This document shows, one piece after another, positions 21,129 through 33,200 of a DNA stretch of 64,000 nt. The number at the start of each line of letters is the position of its first letter. The first letter of the stretch is position 1. This DNA is from Acanthosoma haemorrhoidale (lineage: Eukaryota > Arthropoda > Insecta > Hemiptera > Acanthosomatidae): NCBI GenBank assembly GCA_930367205.1, contig OV884014.1, forward strand, positions 112,109,138-112,173,137. The letters are read 5' to 3'. A model generated the notes under the pieces. That model was not told the origin of the DNA and did no database searches. It worked only from the letters and a program-made list of their open reading frames with translations. A program made the position numbers and the translations under genes.

Positions 21129-22039
21129 CAGTCCCTAGAGAAAATCCCGGTAAGTGGTATAAAAACAATGCATTTCAGTCCCCTCGGTAATTCGTATTAT
21201 TTTTATGCTCGAGGTCACTTAAAACGTCTTATAATACGTATTTTCAGCTTAAAAACTCGTTAATTCGTACTGTTTCAAGAAAGGTAAAGAGGACAGTGAG
21301 AGACCAGAGAGCAGAATGAGTGCGAGATAAATGGTTTCTATGAAATCCCATATGTAATTCGTACTCTTTTTACTGAAAGGAAATAAGGAGAGGAGAGAGG
21401 GAAAGTTATAGGAATTGTACTAAGCTTTTCTTTTGTTTCTACAGTTCAGTCTCGTTTTTGTTATCGTTGTAACACGTTACCATGCCTCCGAAAAAAGTTA
21501 GCCTCTCTATTAAAGAAAAACAACAAATCATAAACGCCGTGGCCAGTGGATTTAAGCAAATTGACGTAACCAAGCGTTTAACGTCCCTCGTTCAACGATC
21601 ACACCAATCCTGAAGAACAAGGACAAAATCACTTCACAGACATCAAGCAGCAAAGTAAAACGCTTCAAGACTGGTGATTACCCACAACCTGAAGAGAACT
21701 TAAAAAAGTGGTTCGCGCAAGCAAGGAATTCAAATGTACCAGCTGGAGGAAATATACAATACCAGTCTGCAAGGATTGCGTAAAAAAAAAACGGATTTTA
21801 TTCGTACAAATGATTGGTATTTATTTAATCTAGAACATAAGTATGTACATATATTTTATTGCATGTATTGTTTAGTTTAGTATTAAGCAGTTTTTATTGC
21901 ATAGTTTTATCCTTACTACCTTGTACATACTTAAGAAGTACATACACGTTTGCATTAATACGTTTTTTAATGTTGTACTCCCGATAATTCGTACCAAACT
22001 GTCAGTCCCTTGACAATACGAATTATCGGGATTCTACTG
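21129..22039 (+). mobile_element. Short Tigger/pogo derivative, copy 1
   Basis: A 911-bp element. Its right terminus reads CGGGATTCTACTG and its left terminus CAGTCCCTAGAGAAAATCCC. TA flanks it on both sides (21,127-21,128 and 22,040-22,041), as expected for pogo-like elements. An ATG at 21,482 starts a CENP-B-like N-terminal helix-turn-helix (MPPKKVSLSIKEKQQIINAV), frameshifted near codon 33. The second DNA-binding domain is cut short and the DDE domain is absent; I expect well over 2 kb for a full Tigger. Confidence 0.88.
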
Positions 22040-22041
22040 TA

Positions 22042-23322
22042 TTTCGTTCTCACTAGTCTGTACGATACTCAATTCCAGGGCTGTAACTATACTTGAAACT
22101 ATAGTGTACATTTATTTACATTAATATTTTTAATATAATAAAACAAGCAGCACAGACTTGTTGACTTTCCATTTTTAAAATCCACATCCCTTGTTGTAGC
22201 TGGTGACTTCTAACTCGTGCTGGAGTTGGTAAAAGTTCGCCGTGAGTTGGCGGTAACTAGACAAGACAGCCTCTTGGAATACGAGCAGAGGGGGCGGGCC
22301 ATTATTTCCCGCAGAGCCCTCAAAGAAAGTAGGTCGCCTGGTTATGTTGTCGGCTTTATTTCCAAGGAGGTGTCGTCCTCCGCGCCAATGTGGGATTGGA
22401 ATTCTAATAACCACTAGAGACATCTTTACAAAGTACTTCTGTGTCGAATCTAGTGAACGAACTTTAGCGATCGATCCTCTAATGTGCGTGTGACGATAAC
22501 TCGCTAAGTCCCCTTGGCTTTGAATAACTTAAGCGCTACAGTGAACTTCATAATTGGATTTCGAGTTTATTACTGATGCTGTCTGTCTCAATTTATTATT
22601 AGAGGCTAAATTCAATGATCTTTGTCTGACGTTTCTCTAAAGCGTCTTCGACATATATGAGATACGTTTGAATTATTATAGAAGATCGCTAAGCAATTTG
22701 TAGATGTTTGAGATATGAAAAAATCAAATCGGAAGGAAAGACACCAACGAGAAATCAGGCGGGAAGAAGTAACTTTGAAAAATTCATAATTTTCCATAAC
22801 AGTAAGTAACCTTCTAAAAATTTGCATTTTTCCGACTGGAAAATACTTGAAGGAAATTTTCTGCTTAATACTTAGTGGTATATAATAATATAATGATGAG
22901 TAGTTTTATTTTATTTCGTCTGTTAATTTTCGGTTTTGGAGCGAGGGATGATAAAAACAAATAGATTCCAGATCTCTTTTAAGCCCCTTTCTGAGTTTCA
23001 AAAAGTTTAAATCTTTTTGTAATGTGTATGATTGTCAAGTCCACACGTGCACGACCTGATTTCCAGCAAGAACGAGGAAATACCATTTCGTTTGTCTGTC
23101 TTAAAGTACTACAGCACCAGTTGTAATTTCAAAAACTCCCAACATCATTTTATTACATTTTTGGTATCATTTTTTTAAAGGCTATTCGAACCATCAATAA
23201 AAAAAAAATAAGCCAATAAAATAAGATATTTGGTCACAAATACCAAAATATTTTGAATGCTGGCTGCTGTTCCATATCTGGAATTGTTCTTACACTTTAT
23301 ATCTTCTTACATGTATATTTAG
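22042..23322. other. No recognisable gene
   Basis: A moderately GC-balanced patch at 22,170-22,560 contains overlapping plus (66-codon) and minus (82-codon) frames with no recognisable family. The rest is AT-rich. Confidence 0.3.
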
Positions 23323-23378
23323 CATGTATATATTATATATTTACATGTATATATTATATATTTACATGTATATATTAA
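23323..23378. repeat. AT-rich tandem repeat, about 2.7 x 21 bp
   Basis: Units CATGTATATATTATATATTTA repeat head to tail. Confidence 0.85.
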
Positions 23379-23679
23379 TGAATTTTCAACAAAATTTTAT
23401 TTGTGAAATGATTGTAATGTTTATTCAATAAAGTGCAATCAGCTTAAATCCCTTCCGGACAGATCCGAGTATAATGATTCCAAGCCCGGCTACGAATCAA
23501 TATTTTAAAATCTTCTTCAGTCTCCGTTTAAGTTAAAAATGTCAAATTTAAAGATCCGTTCTTTGTCTTAAAGTCAAAACAATCGAACGTTTCCAAAGTG
23601 AATTTTCTAATAAATATCTTTGTAGAGAGCTGGAAATTAGCCAGTAGTCAGTTAAATAATCTTTGTAGAGGAGAGTCTT
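23379..23679. other. No recognisable gene
   Basis: AT-rich spacer, nothing recognised. Confidence 0.4.
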
Positions 23680-23960
23680 TTAAAAGGAAAGAAAGAAAAG
23701 CTTTATTATGAAGTACAAGCAAAACACTGGTATATACAAATATTAAGAGTTATGTTACTACATACTGGGTGGAATGTCTAGGGTCGAGTGGGGTCTGGGG
23801 CTAAAGCTGAGACATATATGTATAAGAAAAGGATAAGGTTCTGGGAAGTAGGGAGGTCTTGGAGGGATGCGGTTGCTTACTTAAAAATAACAGGAACCAT
23901 CTGTGACTTCCATCAAGTCACGAGGCAGGTATACAGTTCTGCTCAAGCCCCTTCTACTTT
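23680..23960 (-). repeat. Unclassified interspersed repeat, family D copy 2
   Basis: The reverse complement of the repeat at 7,759-8,037, with high similarity along its length. The pyrimidine-rich tail of copy 1 appears here as GGAAAGAAAGAAAAG. The 66-codon frame inside is incidental. Confidence 0.72.
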
Positions 23961-26320
23961 TAGAATTATAATATTCTTAACATTATAATAGAACTGACGA
24001 TGTTTATCCAGCGATGTGGATTAAATCCAGCTAACATCATGTCCGGCCTTTTCTTGAATGATTCAAAATTCATCGTTTTACAAATTTCATCAATTTCACG
24101 ATCCTCTTTATTTAAAAACAGTTAAGTTACAATGTACATGTTATTGAAAATTCACGTTAGCCATAGGCCCCAATCGCAGTAGGACTTCTTTGAGCGATAA
24201 GAGAAATTACTCAGAATTTCCTCAGATTTCCTCACAGTCGTTATTTCAAGGAATGCAATTACAACTTGGCTAAGAGCAGCGCTTGCCTCCGATTTCCCGT
24301 CTTCTTCTTCCTTTGTCTTGTACATTTTCATTTCTGCCTTTTAACTTGTTTCTTTATTGTTATTCTCCTATGTATTGAAATTTATTTTATTTATATCGAA
24401 ACTTTATTTCTGTTTACTTTTTATGGGTTTGATCGTAGTTCACAAGTTGACTAAATTACCTAAAACTGTTTCTTTATCAAAATCAGATTTTCTTAAGCCT
24501 TGTCTCCTAAAGTTAGACATACCTAAGGGAAGGTAAAGACGAAGCTGAAGAAACTAGGAAAAGATTTTAAATGCGCTACAGGACTCGCCAGAGCAGAAAA
24601 ATAGCTCGCAGCGACACAAACGAAGATCGTTTTCATTTGATGATTTTATAATTTAATTTTAGTATCCTATGCTATTTTTCTTACGGAAGACAATTTTTAA
24701 TTTGTTGTGTTGAAAACAATAATACCACTAATAATTATCATTGATGGTTTTAAACATAAATTCTTTTGCTATCAACAGCTGTCCACAAAGTCCTATTCAT
24801 TGATTATTTAAATCGCGTTTTGCCGATTGGTATTCTGTTAATTTATTTAAGTTAGTGTGAGTATATATGTATGTATATATGAGTTAATGCTTTTCGGCTT
24901 TCGAATTAGAAAACAAAGGGAAAAAAAAGTACAGAGAAATCGCACGCATGAAAGTTAGAACTAGACTGTTTATTTCGCGTCTATAACCCTGTATATTTAC
25001 ATTCGGGATGTTTACATCCCGACGTTCGGGGATTAAGGTTGAGTACTGATGCTGCCCGGAGCTTAACTTATGTATATAAATATATATACATATACATATA
25101 TATATATATATATTGTTGTGATATTAGATATTGTGGAGTTTTTATATAATATTAATCCAACTTGTCAAGAAGGCAAAATAAAAACAAGTGAGAGTGTATG
25201 AAAAAAAAACAAAAGTTAGTATACTGGTTGTTGTGATGATAGAAACACACACGGAATTACTCTCTAGTTTTAGCCAGATATAATTAGTTGTGAAAAGGAA
25301 AACACACAGAGCATTATACTCATCTAGTTTTGGGATCAGCCCGTAATACATGTTATTAGCTTGAGATTGTGAGTAAGAAAAACTTAAAAACTTTGTTGGT
25401 TAGTGGTTATTGACTTAAAGCAGAACGGAAGAGAAATAGCACGAAGAGAAAAAGTATTAATTTTGTTTAAAGAATGAAGACAATTAAAGAAAAGGAATCG
25501 AATTTATAGACAAGTATTTATATAATTAATAAATTAAGTTTATTTTTTTATGTTTGTAAAATTAAATTCTTTTTTTGCCAGATTTATTATTTAAACATAA
25601 TAATACAGAACATAATAATATATTGGATAAATACTTTCAGTTATTCAGAAAAAAAAGGTCAGTGTTTTTCTTCTTGTTCGCTACACCATAGTATTTTATA
25701 AACTTAAGGACTTAGTTTGTTCATCGTCAAATTTCCAATATGATCCCAAAATTTTTGTATTAAATTTAGGATGACCCTGTTAAGAGATCCTCGTGCTCTT
25801 AGCTAAGCTGATTGGTGACGTTTCAGCTTAATTTTACTCGAGGTGGATTTGAGAAGCTTCTGGCTTCATGTTACTTCCTCAACGAGTGGTTCACCTATTT
25901 ACTAATGCACCTGGAGGTGAAATTTTTCAAAAGATTTTCTTTTTTGTATTGTGTACTTCTACTGATTGTTAATTACCCGTAAATTAAACGTATCTTCTTC
26001 ACGCCAGATAGACGATTGGGATAGATAAATACCCTGGAAACGCCGGGTATGTAAAGTTTGTTTGTTTCTACCAGATATACACAAAAACTGATGTACTCAT
26101 TTTGAAAATTGATATGTTACTTAGGCAATAGTTTATGTATACGCTATGTATCTTCGTGCAAATTCTTTTAGTGGTTGCGTGTAGTGAGTTCAAACTTGAA
26201 GATGGGTCAAACGAAAGTAGGTTTATTGCTTTAGTTAGTACCTAATAATCCTCACTACGACCTAGTTATGAACTATTCCTGACTGACAGCCGGCATAACA
26301 GGCTGGGGACTCCGGATGAA
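23961..26320. other. No recognisable gene
   Basis: About 2.4 kb of AT-rich DNA. There is an AT microsatellite at about 25,083-25,113 and a perfect 8-bp hairpin TCGGGATG/CATCCCGA at about 25,001-25,020. Short frames (24,266 plus; 25,142 minus) show hydrophobic or low-complexity content without recognisable domains. Confidence 0.35.
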
Positions 26321-26600
26321 CCCTCTCTCTCTCTCTCTGCGTCATAATTAATACGAACCAGCGGCAAGAGTCAGTTTGTTTGCTCTTTGTCGGCGAGTGC
26401 CATCTTTAATTAGGTTAGCAGCGACAAAGCGGAGCTGGTCCATTGTTCTAGGTCGATTGTTGTCTCCTTAGCAACTCATATCTGCTTCTGGGTAGTGGAG
26501 GAGGATCAAAGGTTCAGCCAAGCACTGCGGGCGGATGACTACCGTTCTACGGTTGCTTCCTCGTCCTAAGGGGACAGGGGGGACAATAATTCACTCACTG
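26321..26600. other. GC-balanced patch with short CT tract, unexplained
   Basis: Less AT-rich than its flanks, with a (CT)9 tract near 26,322-26,339 and no open frame. It could be an old repeat or a regulatory segment. Confidence 0.25.
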
Positions 26601-26705
26601 CCCTTCCAAACATTCCAAGGACTTAAGTCCATATGAAGTGAGCAACTTAAAAAAGCAATATAATAATAATCTAAAAACTTCAAATTTCGAATGTGTCGGA
26701 AACAT

Positions 26706-27749
26706 GAATAGGGACCCCACTGATATCTAGCATTGTTTTAGTTACTTTGCAACCTTTGACCTTTCCTGTAATATTTTTATCTATACTTATGTTTACTTTG
26801 ACCCGTCTTAGTGAGCCTTGGTCCCTGATAATACTTCAGTTTAGTTTAGTCATCCTGAAGGGAAACATCATGCCGTTATTTGATTTAGCTGCTCAAGTAG
26901 ATACGAAGGAAAAAGCTGTTTTGTTTCTTCTGCGTAGTTAAAAATGGCCATCAAATGAAAGTTTATCTAGAGGAAAAGGATAGATAGAGATACAACGTGA
27001 GAGGCTACAAAAAAAAACCTTTGGATTGAGAAAAGGAACATTTTTGGAAAACACTAAGTTGCCATTTAATAAATTTGTTATTTTGTTATACTGCTGGACA
27101 AAAGAATACACCTCTACTAAATTTTGTCAAGAGGAACTAGGATTAGCAAACGATACGATTACAGATTGGAGAAATATGTTTCAAGATGTTTGCGCAGATC
27201 ATTTATTAAAAAATTTCAGAAAGATCGGAGGGCCAGGGAAAATAGTTGAGATAGATTTATTTATTTATCCTGATCAATGGGTCTTCGGAGGTGTTTGTCG
27301 GGAAGATAAGCAATGCTTCATGTATTGCGTGCCAGACCGTACATCGGAAACACTAATGAAAACAATATTAGAATGTATTCACCCCGGTACAACCATTATG
27401 TCTGACATGTGGGCATCCTACACCCGCATTATTAACATACCAGGAATAAATTAGCAATTTCGTAGATCCCACCACAGGTAGTCATACATAACGAATTGAA
27501 TCGTTATGGGCGCAAGGAAAGGCAAGAAACAAAAAAGAACATGGTACTAGAAGAAGTTTGACAGACTCATGTTTGTGTGATTTTATATAGCGCAACAGAA
27601 ATAGCGGTAATAATTTGTTGAATCAATTAATAAATGACATTATAAATTTTAGGCCAAGAGTATAAATATATGTTCAAACAATAAAACAACCTTTCATTTG
27701 CAGAAAATAGACGAGAGAAAAGATTAAAAACAATCAGGGGTCCCTATTC
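26706..27749 (+). mobile_element. Merlin DNA transposon relic
   Basis: Bounded by short inverted repeats: GAATAGGGACCCC at the left and GGGGTCCCTATTC at the right. About 1,044 bp. The internal coding region matches Merlin (IS1016-like) transposases. No exact 8-9-bp target duplication was found, so it may be old or my end points may be off by a few bases. Confidence 0.82.
26858..27600 (+). pseudogene. Merlin transposase pseudogene
   Basis: An N-terminal stretch starts at ATG 26,870 (MPLFDLAAQVDTKEKAVLFLLRS) and stops after 23 codons, where a zinc-binding segment normally follows. A 142-codon frame (27,026-27,454) then gives RKGTFLENTKLPFNKFVILL, a helix-turn-helix-like part, and GGPGKIVEID with the first catalytic aspartate at residue 77 of that frame. 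The segment after it is about 15 residues short compared with the family's usual KYNRGR-type sequence. SDMWASYTRI (aspartate at residue 127) supplies the second catalytic residue. After the stop, a shifted frame continues with FVDPTTGSHT and RIESLW, the third catalytic position (E). So the DDE triad is recognisable, but the gene is broken by stops, a frameshift and a core deletion. Confidence 0.85.
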
Positions 27750-29357
27750 CCAAAAAGACCCACGAATCATTATTTTTAAGGGCTTCTTGTCCAATTTACG
27801 CTCTCTCAGAGCAGTTGCGGAATTGACGAAAATGGCTGCGGGGAAGTTGAGTAGCCACCCACCACTATTTATGGGAGCTTCAAAATCGACAAATTAAGCA
27901 CGGAAATGTCCATGTTTTTACAAAGAAACTTGATAGTTTTCAGATAAAACCCTTGTGACAAAGCATCACTCCAAGCTGAGCGACTGACTATCATTGAAGA
28001 GAAACAAAATAAATATTTATACAGAGTTTCTAGCTTAATAGCATACAATAGATATTATGAAAGCAAAAACCACAAAATTTATATATTAATGTAAAAACAG
28101 TGATAATACATTACTTCAAAATATTGCCATTATAGATTTATTATTATGATTATTTTATTGATAACCAATAGCTGTGATGTTTGGTTTTTTTTTAATACTT
28201 AGCTATGGGTTATTATATTTTAATATTTAAATGGAAAAAATATCTGTCTTTTCTGTATTTTTATCATTTTTAAGACAATACAAATGAACGGTAAATGTTT
28301 ATCAGATAATTTACTGTAAATATTGAACATTCAGGCAGCTATTTTGGAGTTAGAGAGCTTACAATTCTTAATTTGTGTTGGATCCGACAAACAATATGGG
28401 GAGAGGTTAATCACTCAGAGAATTTCATAAAATATTTTTTGTCTTTTACTTATTTGCCATGGTTATGGATTTGCCATAATAGCGGAAATTATTGTTTATG
28501 ATTTATATATAAAATATGTACAAATTTATTTCAGACATTGAGAAAAAATCAAAACGAGGAACCAGATTGTAAATTCCACCTCTTACGTTCTTCGACTTCA
28601 AACTAAAAACTGGGGGTCCCAATTTTAAGAATACTTTTTTTCTTTGGCAATGAAATGTTAATAATTAAAAACATAGTCCTAATATGTACTACATCAATGG
28701 TGTACGCAAGCGGTCACATTCATAATCGGATGATGTCGCTCCGCAGGTCTGCATGAATATGTAAATGCCTCCGGACCTCGAGGTCTCCCGCCTGGAAAAT
28801 TGTATCACAACTTTACGAAATAGGAGCGGACAGAACGCAGTTACATCAGGGTCGGCAAGTGGTGGCCGCTGACGAGGGTCTGTAGCTCTGCTTATTAGAA
28901 CAGAATAGAATATGAAAAAACATTGTATTCAGGGACAAAGCCCTCTATGAATATTTATGTACAGATGGCGAATTCACATCAAAATAATGATAATGGTAAA
29001 TGAAGTGTTAACCCTAACATGAAAGCTAGTAATAATTATGAAACAAAACAAAAATTGTTTAGCTTTTAGTAAATAAACCCCATAGGACCCACCTATAAGA
29101 AATCTATGCAGAAGTCTATGCAGTAAAACATTAGATAAAAACAATTAAATTAATACAAAAGCTAACATGTATCTATTAAATAAAAATATTATACAAAATA
29201 AAAGTCAGACAATATGAATCGAAGAGTTGAACCATGGTGGATATTAGGAGGTAGAGAATTTTAGAGGGTAATGGAGCGAGCAAGAAAGTTTTGTGGGCAG
29301 GAGTATTAAGGTGAGAGAGGCAGGATCTTGAGGATTTGAAGTGAAAAATATAATATA
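27750..29357. other. No recognisable gene
   Basis: AT-rich. At about 28,611-28,625 ACTGGGGGTCCCAATTTT resembles the Merlin terminal repeat, but no partner end was seen. A GC-balanced patch at 28,690-28,880 has no open frame. Confidence 0.35.
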
Positions 29358-29362
29358 TATAT

Positions 29363-30156
29363 TGTCGGGTCACCCCAAGGAGGTAGGCCGCCCGCCACGG
29401 GCTAGGGCCATTACGACCCGACCGCTGTCCGGCGAGCGTCAAGAAAGAGATAAAATGGGTAAACCTGTGGTCTTTGACCTTTGCTAGCGGCCTAGTTGGT
29501 GGGCAGTTTTATTGGTATCTGACTCCATAAGAAGCTTAGAAGACTATGTCCAGGAGAAGAGGAACAGGCTAGGCATCATAGGTAGTTTATGTGGTCTTGG
29601 AATAACCACGAGTTCACACTCGGTATCTAAGGGTAGGCGGAAACCGTCCGGATCCCAAAGGCGAGTGTGAACCGGAGAGTGGTAGACTGTATCATTGGGG
29701 GAGACGCTACTAGGTAAAGTTTGTAGAGCCCCAGTAGACCTTCGTCCGAGAGGTCTCTTCCAAGGAGGTGCTAGTTTTAGCGAGACGAAGGCAGAGATTG
29801 CCACTAGGAAGGTGTGGGGTCTGACAACGCCAGACTAAAACATAGCGAGGTTAGGAGAGAGATGCAGAGGTAGTTGAATAAGAAAGCCATGGTTCGAGTA
29901 GAGCAGCAAGCGCCAAATCAGAGAGAGAGAGAGAGTAGTAGTGTTCTTCAGGTGCCGGGTTCCGAGAGTCTGGCCATGGGCAGGTCAGAGGCGGGGGTAG
30001 CCCCGCCACGCCCCCTACTGGTCTTCAGCTGTTACGTACACTAGTTTCCCTCTCTCTTAACTGACGCATTAAGGGTTTATTATTAAAATATTTAAAAATA
30101 GGTGGATATTTTCTGGACCGAGAAGAGGGGAACTGCTATTAGAAGTTGGCCCAACA
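29363..30156 (-). mobile_element. Solo LTR 2 (minus)
   Basis: A 794-bp LTR on the minus strand. It starts TGTTGGGCC (reverse complement at 30,148-30,156) and ends CCCGACA (at 29,363-29,369). It is flanked by TATAT at 29,358-29,362 and 30,157-30,161; because the flanks are AT-rich this duplication is weaker evidence than for the other LTRs. Internal blocks are shared with the LTRs at 35,430 and 63 kb (GCTAAAAC.AGCACCTCCTTGG; GATACCGAGTGTGAA). A short AG tract lies at about 29,924-29,938. CCAATAAAACTG is a candidate polyadenylation signal. The 86-codon frame at 29,544-29,804 reads through conserved LTR sequence and is not a gene. Confidence 0.85.
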
Positions 30157-30161
30157 TATAT

Positions 30162-32255
30162 ATACATAAAGCAATGAACCGAGGAAATATTTAGGAAGGA
30201 AGGAGGGGAACAGGCACCCTAACTCGGCGAAGAGTTGAAAGGCATATTAGTCCCAAAGACAAATCTAACGCAGCAATTGATACTATACTGCGAAACTACC
30301 CTTAGGGTATATTCAATAACATTTATGATTTTTAAAAATATACTATTTCAGGTATCTCAATATTAAAATGTTAAAACCGATTTCGTGCTGAATTCCATCA
30401 AAGGCTTGGCTGGTCCTGAACAAAATGATAGCAGCAGTGAACAAATGATCTTGTTGCACACACAACCGATCAACAACATGCCATAAACAACAATCTACCG
30501 ACCCTAACCCTCGTACAATCAACGAAAAGGATTTGGGCTAACTTCCGACTAGTTAACTATCAAAGTCTCAACCTCCGAGTTCTGTTCTTGCTCAATCTTG
30601 ATAGTCAATCAACGTCAGGGTGAAGACAACCCTGCAGATGCCTCAAGAATATTGAAAATGCCAAACATTATCAAACATAAAGTAAATAATATTTATGGAC
30701 TCATAGAATCAATCATTGAAGCCATCACTCCAGTCTATTATAGTCCATCTTCTATCATAGTTCAAATTTCTTGATTACTTAACATTTATGTCTTATTATT
30801 CAATATCCAGGAGTATACGATCCAGCCATAAGTATAAGAAACTAACATTTATAATATGGTTAGTGAGTGAACAAACTATATCAGTTAATTTTCCTGTGAT
30901 AAGGATTTATAGAAGGCGATAACGAGGACATAGCCAAGTGTCTCCACATGGGTTTTTTAGATGATTGTATGTACTACCTAGTAGTAGTATATTTAAGGAA
31001 TAACACTCTTTATTTGGCCATTAAACATACCTAAATAGCTAAATATTGAACAAAATTAACCATGTCCTTATGTCAGTTAAAATTGGCTTTAAGCTGGGAT
31101 CTGAGAGAGCTTGGCTTACAGCAACTCACTTTGATAAAGCTTTTATTAATAACCCAAACATAATCCAATATAGCAATGCCTCCACCATCAGGCTTATGAA
31201 CTGCGTTTAAAGCTTGATGCGTCTTACAGACCAAGTGGCTTTTTCATAATAATTTGTTTAAACAGTACAGGATTGAATATGGTTTCGTTGAAGTCTCCAT
31301 TCAGACCTGCTACTTGTCGGTATGAAGAAGGAAGTGACGTGAAGTTGTGCTTCATATCTCCAGATCTATAAGGGAAGTAAAAGTATTGCTAGCCAAAGGT
31401 CAGTGCGAGCCTCTCTCTACAATATATCAGTCAATTGTTCTGTTCAAATGCTCAAAAGAAAATCACGTCGGCTTTCATCAGATGTAATAGTGGGCTACAT
31501 GTACTCTCGGTCAAAAAATACATAACTTTTCCCTACTATTTAATACATACTCAAGTCACAGGTCGTATGCTATTCAGCATTTAAAATTGTGATTTTTGTT
31601 TTTGAGTTTTGAGAAAGAATAGAAATAATTTATACAATTCGCTCTGAGCTCATGACAAATGTGTTCTTCGTCAATATTTTAGCAGTATGCGATTTCCCTT
31701 ATTAATGATATTATGCGATTTTCATTATGAATCAAATAATAATGTTTTGGTAAAAAATACTTAGTTTTTTTTTTTTCAAAACTATTCATTTACTCTAAAA
31801 GAACCCATTTATAACTCGCATTTTAATTTAAACACAAAATTACACAAATATTTTGTGGCGTATAACATTATTAATTATTAGACCCCTCTGATATTATTAT
31901 TTAGAAATAAATACATTTTGCTTAAATACAATCTCCTGTAAAGTGTGCCTTTAAAATACTTCAAGTCCCTCCCTTTAAACTCAACAGAAATTCTTCAAAT
32001 TTTGGGAGAGCTGACATTTACAGTTAAATAAAGGTCAGGTCTGTATTTGGGACGGATTAAAGACCTGTTTCACTAAATACTCATTTTATGAACGTTAAAA
32101 AATTTTTTTTTTTGCATTTATGTTCATTGCGAAGATTACTTAGGCTAAATAGTTAGATTTGTTTGTTTAACTTTTCGCCCAGCAAAATCTTCTAATTATT
32201 TTTGTTTTTCGCTTATAGACTGTGCAGTGGATTTTTGATTAGAATCAACTTTGAA
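30162..32255. other. No recognisable gene
   Basis: About 2 kb of AT-rich DNA with no frame of interest, no tandem repeat and no element termini. Confidence 0.4.
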
Positions 32256-32345
32256 ACAGTAGAGAGAGAGGGAGTGTGTGTGAGAGAGAGGAAGCTAGAG
32301 AGAGAGAGAGAGAGAGAGAGGGGTGGAGAGGGAGAGGGAGTGTGA

Positions 32346-32405
<60 letters not shown>

Positions 32406-32586
32406 GATAGAGGGAGTGTGAGAGAGATATAGAGAGAAAGAGAGAGGGGGAGTGTGTGAGAGAGAGAGAGAGAGAAAGGGGGAGAGAGAGGGAGAGAGAC
32501 AGAAAGGGAGGAGAGAGAGAGGGAGTATGTGTGAGAGAGGGTGTGTGTGAGAGCGAGGGAGAGAGAGAGAGAGAGAGAGAGGGAGG

Positions 32587-32626
<40 letters not shown>

Positions 32627-32805
32627 GGAGAGAGAGGGAGAGAGAGGGAGTATGTGTGAGAGAGGGAGTATGTGTGAGAGAGAGGGAGAGAGGGAGAGAG
32701 AGGGAGTATGTGTGAGAGAGGGAGTATGTGTGAGAGAGAGGGAGAAAGAGAGAGAGAGGGAGGGAGAGAGAGAGATAGAGAGAGGGAGAGAGTGTGAGGG
32801 ACCAA
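32256..32805. repeat. Interrupted GA microsatellite, about 550 bp
   Basis: Mostly (GA)n with embedded GGGAGTATGTGTGAGAGA-type higher-order units, for example near 32,521-32,545 and 32,645-32,735. The long frames on both strands (RERERE and SLSLSLS) are artefacts of the repeat. Confidence 0.97.
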
Positions 32806-33134
32806 TTTCAACAAATAGATCAGATATGGTCAAGCGGTGGTGAAAATGTTGAAGGGTTTAAACATTAAAGAATCGCAACTGTTTGAAATATCTCCACTAA
32901 ATTCTTTACACGCGGTCTTCTAGATATGCAAAGCATTTTTTTATTGCAAATTATGCAAAGCGAAATATTTTTTTTTTCATATTAAATAACTATTACAAAT
33001 TGGTAGAGAAATATTTTCCTTCCATTTCTAATTAAAATAAATTACAACTAGTCCATTAAATGGAATTGTTCATTTACATCCTGTACAACCGATATTTATT
33101 AAGTTATTACGTTTCCACTTTCATTACTGGGGGG
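32806..33134. other. No recognisable gene
   Basis: AT-rich spacer between two GA tracts. Confidence 0.4.
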
Positions 33135-33158
33135 GTGAGAGAGAGTGAGAGAGAGATA

Positions 33159-33198
<40 letters not shown>
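33135..33198. repeat. GA microsatellite
   Basis: (GA)n with one GATAGAGG interruption, about 64 bp. Confidence 0.95.

Positions 33199-33200
<2 letters not shown>

Noticed and set aside
20883..21263. 126-codon frame with YTISYSI repeats
   Set aside because: It reads through the 17-bp tandem array and into the Tigger terminus.
25001..25020. Rho-independent terminator-like hairpin
   Set aside because: The hairpin is real but the window is eukaryotic, no transcript ends there, and no T tract follows.
29544..29804. Conserved 86-codon frame also seen at 35,934 and 63,594
   Set aside because: It recurs because it is part of the LTR; it is interrupted differently in each copy and absent from LTR 4.
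32213..32843. Long frames on both strands rich in RERERE or SLSLSL
   Set aside because: They are translations of a GA/CT microsatellite and have no biological meaning as proteins.
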